Shown here: positions 51,738-60,290 of the stretch, one piece after another | Position numbering within the stretch: the stretch's first letter is position 1 | How the letters are laid out: each line of letters starts with the position of its first letter | NCBI GenBank assembly: GCA_947089145.1 | Contig: CAMUJH010000020.1 | Span: forward strand, 1-64,000 | DNA: 64,000 nt | Direction: 5' to 3' | From: an uncultured Hungatella sp. | GTDB taxonomy: Bacteria > Bacillota > Clostridia > Lachnospirales > Lachnospiraceae | Made by a program: the position numbers and the translations under genes | Notes under the pieces: model-generated | Told to the model about the DNA's origin: nothing | Databases searched by the model: none | What the model saw: only the letters and a program-made list of their open reading frames with translations

Positions 51738-52775
51738 TCATTCAATAAATAAAGAAGGGAACTGATAAAGTGTTCTACCCCCCCCAAACTTATATACCGC
51801 ACCTGTTACTCTATCTTTCACTAATTCTACATTAGCTCCCTTATTAGAAACTAAAGGACACACTGAATTCATCATCGCCTCAGCTGTTGATAGGCCAAAT
51901 CCTTCTCCCTCTGATGCATTTATTAAAATATCGTAAGCCGGAAGAATGCTACTGGCATTTTCTATATATCCTCTAAATTTAACCCTGCTTTCCAAACCAT
52001 TCATTTTAATCTTGTCCTTTAGTATCTTTATATATTTCTGGTTGCCATTACCAACAATATCCAATGAAACTTTCATACGTTCTTCAGAAGAAAGCCTTGA
52101 AATTGCATCGATTACAAACTCTTGGCCTTTCGAATGTGTGATCTCAGCTATCATAATCAATTTAAACACTTTATGCCGATTAGATATTCTGATAAAATCA
52201 TTGTTCACGCCGTTTAAAACTGTATGGCATTTTTCTTTGTTGATTCCATGTCTTATCCAATCATTTAAAACAGTATTAGAAATTCCTATAAATATATCCG
52301 CATTCCTGTTCATATATTGAATCTGATCATTTATAAGAAAATTCAGTTTATAATGAGAGTTAACCATTTCTTGTATATGCCAAATATGCGGGACTTTATA
52401 TTTGCGAGATATCTTTGCACCCAAAAAATTACGGCTCAAATTAGTGTGAACTATATCAATCTCCGAAAAGTCAATATTTCTTTCCAGCTTCTTAAGCGCA
52501 GCTGCATCATCGATCATAGCTCTCAACAACAGTATATTTTTCTTCAAAAAATCAATTATCGGATTACTGGGCTTTGCATAAACATATTGCCTTAATTTGA
52601 CAACATAATACTCTATATTATGCTTTTCGCACAATTCGCTAATAACTCCTTTTGCATTTATTACCACGGTGTAATGAACATTATAATCCCGCGATAGATT
52701 TTCAATGAGATTAGAAGCTACAACCTCTGCTCCGTATTTTACCCCCTTGCCGCCAATTATGTATAAAATGTTCAC
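51738..52775 (-). CDS. Glycosyltransferase family 4, C-terminus lost at G8 frameshift
   Basis: As it stands 345 residues ending in an unrelated tail (RTLYQFPSLFIE) after the poly-G tract. GT-B features are present: IGGKGVKYGAEVVAS at the start and NASEGEGFGLSTAEAMM (E-x7-E) in the donor domain. With G7 instead of G8 at 51778-51785 the frame continues VEHFISSLLYLLND and ends at 51629, giving 381 residues and the normal last helix of GT4 enzymes. The donor site is complete but the C-terminal helix is not, so the window version is probably inactive. Confidence 0.9.
   Translation of the reverse strand: MNILYIIGGKGVKYGAEVVASNLIENLSRDYNVHYTVVINAKGVISELCEKHNIEYYVVKLRQYVYAKPSNPIIDFLKKNILLLRAMIDDAAALKKLERNIDFSEIDIVHTNLSRNFLGAKISRKYKVPHIWHIQEMVNSHYKLNFLINDQIQYMNRNADIFIGISNTVLNDWIRHGINKEKCHTVLNGVNNDFIRISNRHKVFKLIMIAEITHSKGQEFVIDAISRLSSEERMKVSLDIVGNGNQKYIKILKDKIKMNGLESRVKFRGYIENASSILPAYDILINASEGEGFGLSTAEAMMNSVCPLVSNKGANVELVKDRVTGAVYKFGGGRTLYQFPSLFIE
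51778..51785 (-). repeat. Poly-G tract G8 (frame closed) in GT4 gene
   Basis: Eight G after TTT and before TA on the coding strand. G7 reads TTT GGG GGG GTA and opens the full frame to 51629. Confidence 0.93.
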
Positions 52776-52778
52776 TCT

Positions 52779-53936
52779 TCATATCCTCCCTGACAGGTAG
52801 GCATCTAATGCTTCCTTCACAGCTTCTAAATATCCGTATCCATTCTTTGTATCCGGTTCCAAATAAGTACCCTCGCTCCACTCATTCCACGCATTAATGA
52901 ACACCATGTCATAATTGCTTTCCTGTTCCGCTTTTCTGAATAATTGAATCATATATTTTTTAAATTTCTGCGGAGTAGCTCCGCTAAAAATTCTAGCCCC
53001 TCTATTTCTTCTCCTAGGGGAATTATCCCAATCACAAAATGCACCTAGAATAAGGTTGTCGGAATCAAGTTTCCTGTCCAATATATGTTTCCAAAAAACA
53101 TCGTAATCAAAAAATGTTGTTCTGATCTTGGGATTCTCTGACTTTATTAAAGAACCAACCGCAGACTTTAGTTTCTGACCCTCCACATTACAAAACAGCT
53201 TAGAATTCATAATAAAATCTTTGAAAAGATTAGTTCTGAACACACTAAACTCAGCTTGTGTATGTCCGGGTTCATATAAAATGTAAGCATCCACTTTGTT
53301 ACTCGTATTTTTAGTTGTACCATAGGTTGAGCCTTGCGACACAATATATATTCCTTCTAAGCATTCTTTCTTTGCAAGCTTGTTCCAACAGTCGATCATT
53401 GCATCAAGTTCTTTAATTAATTCGGGACGGTATATTATAAGCATAGGTTTATTGTCATGATAAATATATCTATTATCCTGAAAAAAGGGCAATAAATAGT
53501 AAAAGTGTTTTTCCCACTCTTCTTTATCTCCATATTCTTGAGGCATTATGATTTCTTTAGCTTTGCCGCTCCATGTCCGCGTCCAAGGCTCATTGGCCCA
53601 GCAGATACAGAAATTAATGTTTTTTGTTTTATCAGCTAAAAATTTTTCTACAGGCCTTTCAAGGATTTTCTTTCCATTTTTAAACCAGTAATGATAAAAG
53701 CAGAATCCATGCACTCCATATTTATGTGCTAAAGATATCTGCCAATCAACCGTCCTGTCAAAATCCAGGTCTAAGTCATAGTAGTTATCATCTAACGGCA
53801 TTCTTGGTTGATTATGACCTTTAAATAACGGTTTAGAGCTTTTAACATTTGTCCATTCAGTAAATCCTTCTCCCCACCACCTATCATTTTCCTTTGTCCT
53901 ATGAAACTGTGGAAGATAAAATGCTATGACTTTCAT
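52779..53936 (-). CDS. WbsX-like (GH99-like domain) polysaccharide protein
   Basis: 385 residues. The start KVIAFYLPQFHRTKENDRWWG and GFTEWTNVKSSKPLF, then GFCFYHYWFKNGKKIL and NEPWTRTWSG, are diagnostic of WbsX proteins of O-antigen and capsule loci. They have a GH99-like fold and are often annotated as glycosyltransferase, but activity is not well established. It ends 3 bp before the GT4 gene. Confidence 0.9.
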   Translation of the reverse strand: MKVIAFYLPQFHRTKENDRWWGEGFTEWTNVKSSKPLFKGHNQPRMPLDDNYYDLDLDFDRTVDWQISLAHKYGVHGFCFYHYWFKNGKKILERPVEKFLADKTKNINFCICWANEPWTRTWSGKAKEIIMPQEYGDKEEWEKHFYYLLPFFQDNRYIYHDNKPMLIIYRPELIKELDAMIDCWNKLAKKECLEGIYIVSQGSTYGTTKNTSNKVDAYILYEPGHTQAEFSVFRTNLFKDFIMNSKLFCNVEGQKLKSAVGSLIKSENPKIRTTFFDYDVFWKHILDRKLDSDNLILGAFCDWDNSPRRRNRGARIFSGATPQKFKKYMIQLFRKAEQESNYDMVFINAWNEWSEGTYLEPDTKNGYGYLEAVKEALDAYLSGRI

Positions 53937-53962
53937 TAACTTAGACTCCTCAAATAATTAAT

Positions 53963-55036
53963 TTATGATACAGTCCCGTCTATCATCCTTTGATACATTT
54001 CACTTATGGAATACCCCCCCTGAGGCTCCCAACCAAGCTGCTTCAACGCGTTTGTATCAAGATTCATATACAACGTCTGCGGGAATCCGTTAACCGCCTC
54101 ATTTTGGATGTCATATTCAACTTGAATCCCCCCATCAGCAGCTATTCTTTCTGCCATTTCAGCAATAGAACAGTATGTATTCTCATCCGCTGCATTATAC
54201 GCATTGCCCGAAATTCCCTTCAGCAAAATCATCAGTATCGCCGTCACCGCATCTGTAGTATACAGATAGCACCTTTCCGTCTCTCCTTTTGTCTTCAGAA
54301 CAATGTTCTTCTTCTCATTGATACAACGCCCAAAATAGGCAAAGATACGTGCATCATTACAGTTGACTCCCGGACCGAATGTCTGTGTTAATCTGCAGAT
54401 CGTAGCTGGAACTCCATATTCCTTGGCAAAAGCACAGCACATAGATTCACATATTATCTTACTAATTGGATAACTATTGCGGAGATCCAATGGAGTCATG
54501 GAGCCGATTTCATCCTCGGTTACCTTATGGCCACGTTCTGGATATCCATATACTTCCATACTGGACAAGTATACGAATCCCTTTACCGATTTCTCCTTTG
54601 CCAGTTTAAGAAGATTGAATGTTCCAAACACAGATGTCTCTATTGTTTCAACTGCATGCCGGATAAATTCCTTACTCGCCGTTTGGCTCGCTCCATGGAT
54701 GATAAAATCAATGGGTCCATCCACTTCCGGCAGTTTCTCCACCGTCCCTTCAGTTAATCTAAGCATCCCGTCATCAAGAATATCTTTAAAATGCTTTTTC
54801 GCCTTCTTCTCATCCCTTACCAATGCAATTATTTTTAGGTTTAGAGTCTTAGTTTTATTGGCATGGTTCAGCGAATGAATCATTGTTGTTCCAATCAGCC
54901 CTGTTGCACCAGTAATCAAAATCGCAGCGCCTTTCATCTTATCCCACGGAATGAATTCCGCATTTGATACACATTCAATGTCTTCCCTTATAATATTCCT
55001 ATTTACAGCCACTATGCTTCTCCGTTTCCGATACAT
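53963..55036 (-). CDS. NAD-dependent epimerase/dehydratase (extended SDR), contains an in-frame G7 tract
   Basis: 357 residues: Rossmann motif GATGLIGTTMIHSL, SSMEVYG and the catalytic YPISK. It probably modifies a nucleotide sugar, or reduces the precursor of the polyol activated by the TarI-like enzyme encoded just upstream (24 bp). Two G-runs occur: G6 (54128-54133, DGGI) and G7 (54014-54020, PQGGY). The G7 run is followed by TA and is in frame; slippage would replace the last 18 residues. Confidence 0.88.
   Translation of the reverse strand: MYRKRRSIVAVNRNIIREDIECVSNAEFIPWDKMKGAAILITGATGLIGTTMIHSLNHANKTKTLNLKIIALVRDEKKAKKHFKDILDDGMLRLTEGTVEKLPEVDGPIDFIIHGASQTASKEFIRHAVETIETSVFGTFNLLKLAKEKSVKGFVYLSSMEVYGYPERGHKVTEDEIGSMTPLDLRNSYPISKIICESMCCAFAKEYGVPATICRLTQTFGPGVNCNDARIFAYFGRCINEKKNIVLKTKGETERCYLYTTDAVTAILMILLKGISGNAYNAADENTYCSIAEMAERIAADGGIQVEYDIQNEAVNGFPQTLYMNLDTNALKQLGWEPQGGYSISEMYQRMIDGTVS
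54014..54020 (-). repeat. Poly-G tract G7 (frame open) in SDR gene
   Basis: Read CAG GGG GGG TAT on the coding strand; the C-terminal SISEMYQRMIDG is family-like, so G7 is the functional state. Confidence 0.88.
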
Positions 55037-55060
55037 TCCGTCAGTTCACTTTCCCGGACT

Positions 55061-55780
55061 CTATAAACCAAATATCTGCGAATTCTCCCTGGCATCAACA
55101 ATAGCTCTGAAAATATAAAAATCTCCTGGTGTGGTTATTTTTATATTTTCCGCTGGTCCCTGAACTGTGTACAGCTTATGACCATAAAACTGCATTAGTG
55201 ATGCGGAGTCTATGAAATCACAGTATCCGACACTCCTTGCTTTCAGATGCATCTCATAAAATTCTCCTAAATTAAAGCATTGCGGTGCCTTTGCAAGCTG
55301 ACATTCACTACGCGGCAAGATCTCTCCCACGCTCTCCTGTTCGCCCATCAAAGCGATAGTTTCTGTTGCTGGCGACACTGTAATCGCATTACCGTATTTC
55401 TTAACGCAATTAATGCAATTTTCAATAGTATTAACATCTACCAATGGTCTTACACCATCATGGACGAGCACTACGCTATCATCCGGATACAGTTCATGAG
55501 CCTTTTCTACTCCTTTAAATATAGATTCCTGCCCTGTCTCTCCACCAGGAATAACAGACTTTACTTTTGTAATTCGATATTCTTCAATCAAATCAAGGCT
55601 ATAGGAAATCCAGCCTTCAAGCATTGCAACCACAATGCCGTCTATGGACGGCGCCTGCTGAAACAGCTCTAGTGTATAGATTAATATTGGTTTGCCGTGC
55701 AATTTCAAAAACTGCTTCGGTTTTGATTTTGTATTCATTCTTTTACCGGCACCGCCGGCAAATATAACTGCCACATTCAT
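55061..55780 (-). CDS. TarI/IspD-like cytidylyltransferase
   Basis: 239 residues, IspD/TarI fold: FAGGAGKRMNTKSKPKQFL, then VLVHDGVRPLVD and the C-terminal ITTPGDFYI. Because the MEP-pathway genes lie elsewhere and this gene is inside the polysaccharide operon next to an SDR, ribitol-5-phosphate (or a related polyol phosphate) activation as in TarI/TarJ is more likely than IspD activity. The pair would supply CDP-ribitol-like donor. Confidence 0.87.
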   Translation of the reverse strand: MNVAVIFAGGAGKRMNTKSKPKQFLKLHGKPILIYTLELFQQAPSIDGIVVAMLEGWISYSLDLIEEYRITKVKSVIPGGETGQESIFKGVEKAHELYPDDSVVLVHDGVRPLVDVNTIENCINCVKKYGNAITVSPATETIALMGEQESVGEILPRSECQLAKAPQCFNLGEFYEMHLKARSVGYCDFIDSASLMQFYGHKLYTVQGPAENIKITTPGDFYIFRAIVDARENSQIFGL

Positions 55781-55786
55781 TAATTC

Positions 55787-56692
55787 TCACTTTCTTGCCC
55801 TGTTAAAATCAAGCTGAAGGCATAGATGTTTTTCTCTGTCCTTTATATCGGGAATCTTCATATAATCACCATATAAGCCCTTTAGATATGTATTTTCATC
55901 ATTATAAATATATATTTGCCTGTCCTCAAAAGGTACTTTTTTCAGAGGAAAAAATGTGGTGTATTCATAAATCTCCCCGCAGTATTTCTTTCTTCCCGCT
56001 GCAACAGTCACATAGCTGCTCTTCTTACCTCTAATAAATCTATCAAATGTAGCGAACCACTTCTCCGCTGTTCTAAACGAAAGCACTGTCCCAATTGCAA
56101 TTCTGAGTTTATAATAGCTTTTTCCTTCCGAGTGAATCATGAAATCTTTCAGGCTCTTGCTCCTGTACTGCTTCCAGTAAACGCTATACGAACCAAACCG
56201 AAGGACATCTGCGATCTTCCCTTTGAAGTTTTGTGCCATCTTTGACTTCGGCGCAAAATCAATGGGGGTGATATCTATATATATTCCGGTCGGGTATGGC
56301 GATGCTTCATCAATCATATTTAAAAATGTGGTGTTTTTCTTTAAAACACGCATCAGAAAGCAAGCTGCTCCCTTATCATATCCGGGAGCAAGCAGATCAT
56401 ACTTATCTCCAAGATCTCTATTGAAGAATTCAATGAACTTTTGATAATCAGTTCTGGTAAGATTTAAATCCATATCATCATCCCAAGGGATAAAGCCCTT
56501 ATGCCGAATTGCGCCAAGTGCTGTTCCGCCGCCAGCTATCAGCTTTAAACTGTGTTTTTCGCAATATGCCCACAGATCATCATAAATCTCCAGAAGGATC
56601 TTATGCATTTTCTTAATATCATCTTCTGTCAGTTCATATAGATTGCTGGCACCGCTTTTAAGTGATGCATAATTTTTCTTTAGCATAATCAC
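55787..56692 (-). CDS. LicD family phosphotransferase (copy 2)
   Basis: 301 residues with LIAGGGTALGAIRHKG followed by IPWDDDMDLN, the LicD core, and LKGLYGDYMKIP near the C-terminus. It probably transfers a phosphate-linked substituent from a CDP donor to a sugar; the adjacent TarI-like gene (6 bp) suggests a polyol phosphate rather than choline for this copy. That is inference. Confidence 0.92.
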   Translation of the reverse strand: MIMLKKNYASLKSGASNLYELTEDDIKKMHKILLEIYDDLWAYCEKHSLKLIAGGGTALGAIRHKGFIPWDDDMDLNLTRTDYQKFIEFFNRDLGDKYDLLAPGYDKGAACFLMRVLKKNTTFLNMIDEASPYPTGIYIDITPIDFAPKSKMAQNFKGKIADVLRFGSYSVYWKQYRSKSLKDFMIHSEGKSYYKLRIAIGTVLSFRTAEKWFATFDRFIRGKKSSYVTVAAGRKKYCGEIYEYTTFFPLKKVPFEDRQIYIYNDENTYLKGLYGDYMKIPDIKDREKHLCLQLDFNRARK

Positions 56693-56718
56693 TGCCGTAT
56701 TTCCATCCTTTTAAGATA

Positions 56719-57111
56719 TTATCCTTCCACAATCTCCATCAATCCAAAGCCAAGACTCATCAGAAAAATTACTCGCTTACCACCAAATGCAACTGCCTCC
56801 CGTGGTCCAATAATCACCTTAAAGCCACTTATCTTCAGATGTTCAATATCTTTATCAAAATCTAAGCTTTTATAGCAAATGTGATAAGGTGTCGGGCCTA
56901 CTGAACTTAAATATTGGTCAACTGGAGACTTCAAGTTCCTTTCTAACGGACATACAAGTTCGATCCGGCATCCATCCATCTCGCCAAAGACAACCCTGAT
57001 GTTCCTGTCTTTATCGTCAATTTGAGGTTCAAAGACATAACCAAGACTGTGGAAAGCATCTATTGCCTTATCTATTTTTTTTACCGCATATCCAATGTGA
57101 TCGATCTCCAT
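56719..57111 (-). CDS. VOC-superfamily protein (glyoxalase/epimerase-like)
   Basis: 130 residues with two beta-alpha-beta-beta-beta units. Metal-ligand candidates are His5 (DHIGYAV), Glu51-type CRIELVCP, His (TPYHICYK) and the final LMEIVEG glutamate, as in methylmalonyl-CoA epimerase. Coupled to the FkbH gene (5-bp gap), so it may act on an acyl-ACP or acyl-CoA. Confidence 0.82.
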   Translation of the reverse strand: MEIDHIGYAVKKIDKAIDAFHSLGYVFEPQIDDKDRNIRVVFGEMDGCRIELVCPLERNLKSPVDQYLSSVGPTPYHICYKSLDFDKDIEHLKISGFKVIIGPREAVAFGGKRVIFLMSLGFGLMEIVEG

Positions 57112-57116
57112 CTGTT

Positions 57117-58769
57117 TTATCCCTCAGTCTTGATTTCTTTATAATAAGCGAACAATTGCTTCTGATAGTTTCCTGCATCCATCTCATATATCTTATGGCC
57201 GTTAATATCAGAAACTATATGAAATCCTAATCTATCATACAAATCTTTTACTGGTATATTCTTCGCAGTGGGAATGAACTCAGCTATTATCTTTCCATCA
57301 AATTTCGAAGCCAGCTCATTGATAATCACATTTTCCAGCTTCCGTCCCATTACCCGGCAGGACATTAGGAAACTGTCTATTTTCATATCCGTATCAGAAT
57401 TTTTAAGGATAATCACACTAATCAGGCCGCTATCTCCATACTTATCAGAACTGTAGGCCACATAGACCGCATTCCTAAAATCCGCAGCAATCTTTTCAAT
57501 TTCGTCTTGTGTATATCTTTTAGTAGTTACATTGAACTGATTCGTCTTATTGATCAGTTGAGTAACGCGCCCTATCTCTTCCGGACGCATCCTGTGAATA
57601 TCAACCATAATCTCAAGTTTCTTTATGTAATCATCCAGATTGATGCTTTCACTCATTTCTTGACTGCGTTTTGCCTCGTTCTGGTACATCTGAGTCTTAT
57701 TCAGATCATGGCCAAGAACTCGTAATGGCATGCAATAGTCAAACCAGATATCTTCAGCAAAACCTAGCAGTTCTGTCGTATCGGCCGGAAAGTCAGGAAC
57801 AAGTATTTCCAGGCATTCAGCTTTTACCGTCTCCCGTTCAATCGGGTTATCATCAATAAAGATGAAGCTGCCTTCTGTAAGATTCAGTTCACTCTCCATT
57901 TCTTTGAGATTGGCTACCTTACTCTTCCAGTTGATCTTCCTGCTTACAAAATCATCATTTTTTAAAAGCATTGCCGGATGAAACCTAATCGCCTTATCTG
58001 CATCCTGTTCATTATTTTTACTATTTATCGCCAGAATAATGCCTCTGTTCTTCATCTCCAGAAGCTGCCGCTGGAAATCGTAATAACGCTGCCCCTCTTT
58101 GTGATCAGATATCTCAATGCCTTCAATGCCATCTTCACTGATAACTCCGCCCCAAAGAGTATTATCAAGATCTACTGCTATGATTTTCTTGCGGAGGCTG
58201 AATGCAGCACTGAGCGCTCTGTCAAGCTCCATGCATACAGCATCAAGGCCATCTTTGGAATATGGCATACTGCTCAGATACCACATCTTGTTCGAATAGA
58301 ATTGTTTTCGCCCTATTTCAGCAATGGTATCCGCAAGATCTAACGTGTATACCTTGCTCTTGCTCTCTGCAAGGCTCTGTATATGCTGATACCAGTCATT
58401 CTCCATCTCATATCTGGCTTTCCGCTCTGAAGGAGATTTGATTCTGTTTTCACGGATATCAATAGTTGAAATAAAGATGGGGATTGTTATGGTATAGTTT
58501 GTTAGCGCTGTTATGGCCTGCTTCCAGAGCGTTATCCTTTCCTTTCCCTCTTCATCGCTTTTCCAAGAACGAGCTTCTGTACCATCCAGCAAAACAAATA
58601 CAGCATCTACATTCCTGTTATAAAGTCCTGATGCGGGATTTATCGCTTCCTGCACCCAGGTATCAAATCCTTCAGGTGTATAAAAATCATACTTGTGTCT
58701 CAGCTTGCTCACGATCAGATCTACAGTAATATTTGAAAGCAGTGCTATTATTTTCTTCGACTCGGCCAT
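57117..58769 (-). CDS. FkbH-like HAD-IIIC acyl-loading enzyme
   Basis: 550 residues: N-terminal SGNH-like part (to about 185), HAD domain with IIAVDLDNTLWGGVI (DxDxT nucleophile) and FIDDNPIERE, and a C-terminal GNAT-like part (from about 390). FkbH proteins load a glyceryl group from 1,3-bisphosphoglycerate onto an ACP. The ACP gene lies 54 bp upstream, so a glycerate-derived unit may be attached to the polysaccharide. Confidence 0.9.
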   Translation of the reverse strand: MAESKKIIALLSNITVDLIVSKLRHKYDFYTPEGFDTWVQEAINPASGLYNRNVDAVFVLLDGTEARSWKSDEEGKERITLWKQAITALTNYTITIPIFISTIDIRENRIKSPSERKARYEMENDWYQHIQSLAESKSKVYTLDLADTIAEIGRKQFYSNKMWYLSSMPYSKDGLDAVCMELDRALSAAFSLRKKIIAVDLDNTLWGGVISEDGIEGIEISDHKEGQRYYDFQRQLLEMKNRGIILAINSKNNEQDADKAIRFHPAMLLKNDDFVSRKINWKSKVANLKEMESELNLTEGSFIFIDDNPIERETVKAECLEILVPDFPADTTELLGFAEDIWFDYCMPLRVLGHDLNKTQMYQNEAKRSQEMSESINLDDYIKKLEIMVDIHRMRPEEIGRVTQLINKTNQFNVTTKRYTQDEIEKIAADFRNAVYVAYSSDKYGDSGLISVIILKNSDTDMKIDSFLMSCRVMGRKLENVIINELASKFDGKIIAEFIPTAKNIPVKDLYDRLGFHIVSDINGHKIYEMDAGNYQKQLFAYYKEIKTEG

Positions 58770-58823
58770 TATCAGTAAAGCTCCCTTTTTGAATATAATC
58801 CTCTTTATTTACTGAAGGATAGT

Positions 58824-59027
58824 CTATTTTATAATCTCATACAAATCTTCTAATGTCTTCACATTATCAAGGCTCTCCATTGGGATAGTTTTTCCGTATT
58901 CCGCTTCCAATTCCATAACAAGCTTGAGCATCATCAGGGAATCCCATTTCCCTTCTTTGTAAGTCATATCCATAGTAACCTTGTCTTTTTCCATTATTTC
59001 AGCAACAAACTCTAAGAACTTTTCCAT
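58824..59027 (-). CDS. Acyl carrier protein
   Basis: 67 residues. KWDSLMMLKLVMELE holds the phosphopantetheine serine in a D-S-L motif, and the helical pattern is that of a stand-alone ACP. It differs from fatty-acid ACPs and is dedicated to this locus, being placed between FkbH and acyltransferase genes. Confidence 0.92.
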   Translation of the reverse strand: MEKFLEFVAEIMEKDKVTMDMTYKEGKWDSLMMLKLVMELEAEYGKTIPMESLDNVKTLEDLYEIIK

Positions 59028-59078
59028 TTCACCTATCTCCTTGATTTCTTATTGCTTTGCTCTAAAACAGAAAGAAAT

Positions 59079-59714
59079 TTAAAATTTCACATTCTTTGCC
59101 GGATTTCCGAACATTTTCATATTGTCTTTTACCCTGGTCATAACTGTACTTCCAGCACAAAGGTAAGCATCATCTCCAATCTTTGTTGCAGGAACCATAT
59201 TTGATGTTGTTCCCATGAACACCCGATTACCAAGCTTGCACATGCCTGTTACATCACAATGTGCGCTAATCGTGCAATACTCTCCCAAAACCGAATCATG
59301 GGCTATGGATGAGTACATATTGATGATGCATCCATCACCTATTACTGCGTTATCTGAAATCAGTGCATATGGATAGATGATAACGCCCTCACCAACCGTA
59401 CAGCTATCCGCAATTACAGCGGACGGATGGATGATCGTAATAAACACTGCTCCTTTAGCCTTCAGTTTCTCTACGACCATGCTGCGGATTTTTCCATTTC
59501 CGATGCAGCAGGTGAATTCATCTTCAGGTTCTATGGCATATTCATCAATCTTAGACAGAACCGTTGCACTGCACTTTTTTCCTTCTAATGCATTCAAGTC
59601 ATCATCTAAAAAACCTTTAATATTCCATCTGTTTTCAGCTTCATTAATATCCTTAGCCCACTGCAGGACTTCACGTCCGCATCCGCCAGCTCCGATAATA
59701 AGCAGGTTTTTCAT
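59079..59714 (-). CDS. NeuD/PglD-like sugar O-acyltransferase
   Basis: 211 residues: N-terminal Rossmann-like GAGGCGREVLQWAKD and a left-handed beta helix of hexapeptide repeats (about 95-205, for example VIIYPYALISDNAVIGDG). It probably transfers an acetyl or other acyl group to a sugar amine or hydroxyl. Its ATG overlaps the stop of the preceding acyltransferase (ATGA) only when that gene's G-tract is G7, which argues that G7 is the native frame. Confidence 0.9.
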   Translation of the reverse strand: MKNLLIIGAGGCGREVLQWAKDINEAENRWNIKGFLDDDLNALEGKKCSATVLSKIDEYAIEPEDEFTCCIGNGKIRSMVVEKLKAKGAVFITIIHPSAVIADSCTVGEGVIIYPYALISDNAVIGDGCIINMYSSIAHDSVLGEYCTISAHCDVTGMCKLGNRVFMGTTSNMVPATKIGDDAYLCAGSTVMTRVKDNMKMFGNPAKNVKF

Positions 59715-59852
59715 TGGCTCTTCTCCATTTCCTTAAACCGTTTCCAACATGCTGCTACTGTCTCTTCTGACAGGCCGCATTTGCCATAAGTAATTTTTAT
59801 ATGAGGCATATTCTTTCGTTTTTCTATGAAATCATCAAACGAACCTATATAC

Positions 59853-59858
59853 TTTACT
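59853..59858 (-). repeat. Poly-G tract G6 (frame closed) in acyltransferase gene
   Basis: Six G between TAT and TA on the coding strand. G6 meets a stop two codons later; G7 opens 46 further codons to 59711. Confidence 0.9.
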
Positions 59859-60270
59859 GGTACCCCCCATAAACTCCATTACCAGGTATGCTTTTATTTA
59901 CCAATGTCCCGGCTGCTATAACAGTATTCGATCCAATCATAACATTCGGTAATATGGTGGAATTGGAGCCTATAAATACATTGTCCTTTATATGAATGCA
60001 GCCAAGATTTTCCTGGAAATCACTTTCTTCAAATTTGTTGTTCAGCATTCTATGGATGACATCATGGGGAATGAAACTAACCTGAGAGGCAATCCAAACG
60101 TTATCCCCTATTGAAATTAATTTAGGATACAAAGGTATCTTCCGGAACATCGTCATGCAGTTATCTCCAATATAATAAAGAATGTCATTTTTTTTCAGAT
60201 ATTCTGCTCTCTTAATTGCAGTTGGGCATAAATACATGCCTATCGTATGTTTTATCCTATACCAATCCAT
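59854..60270 (-). CDS. Hexapeptide-repeat acyltransferase, truncated at G6 tract
   Basis: 138 residues as encoded, ending GVYGGYQ. Left-handed beta-helix repeats (IGDNVWIASQVSFIP, VFIGSNSTILPNVMIGS) mark a CapG/WcaF-type O-acetyltransferase. With one more G at 59853-59858 the reading continues GGVPVKYIGSFDDFIEKR, the usual GxPAK-like end of these enzymes, for 186 residues in all, ending at 59711 in an overlap with the next gene. GGAGG precedes the ATG. The present form loses the C-terminal segment and is likely impaired. Confidence 0.9.
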   Translation of the reverse strand: MDWYRIKHTIGMYLCPTAIKRAEYLKKNDILYYIGDNCMTMFRKIPLYPKLISIGDNVWIASQVSFIPHDVIHRMLNNKFEESDFQENLGCIHIKDNVFIGSNSTILPNVMIGSNTVIAAGTLVNKSIPGNGVYGGYQ

Positions 60271-60290
60271 TTATCCTCCATGACGTCACC

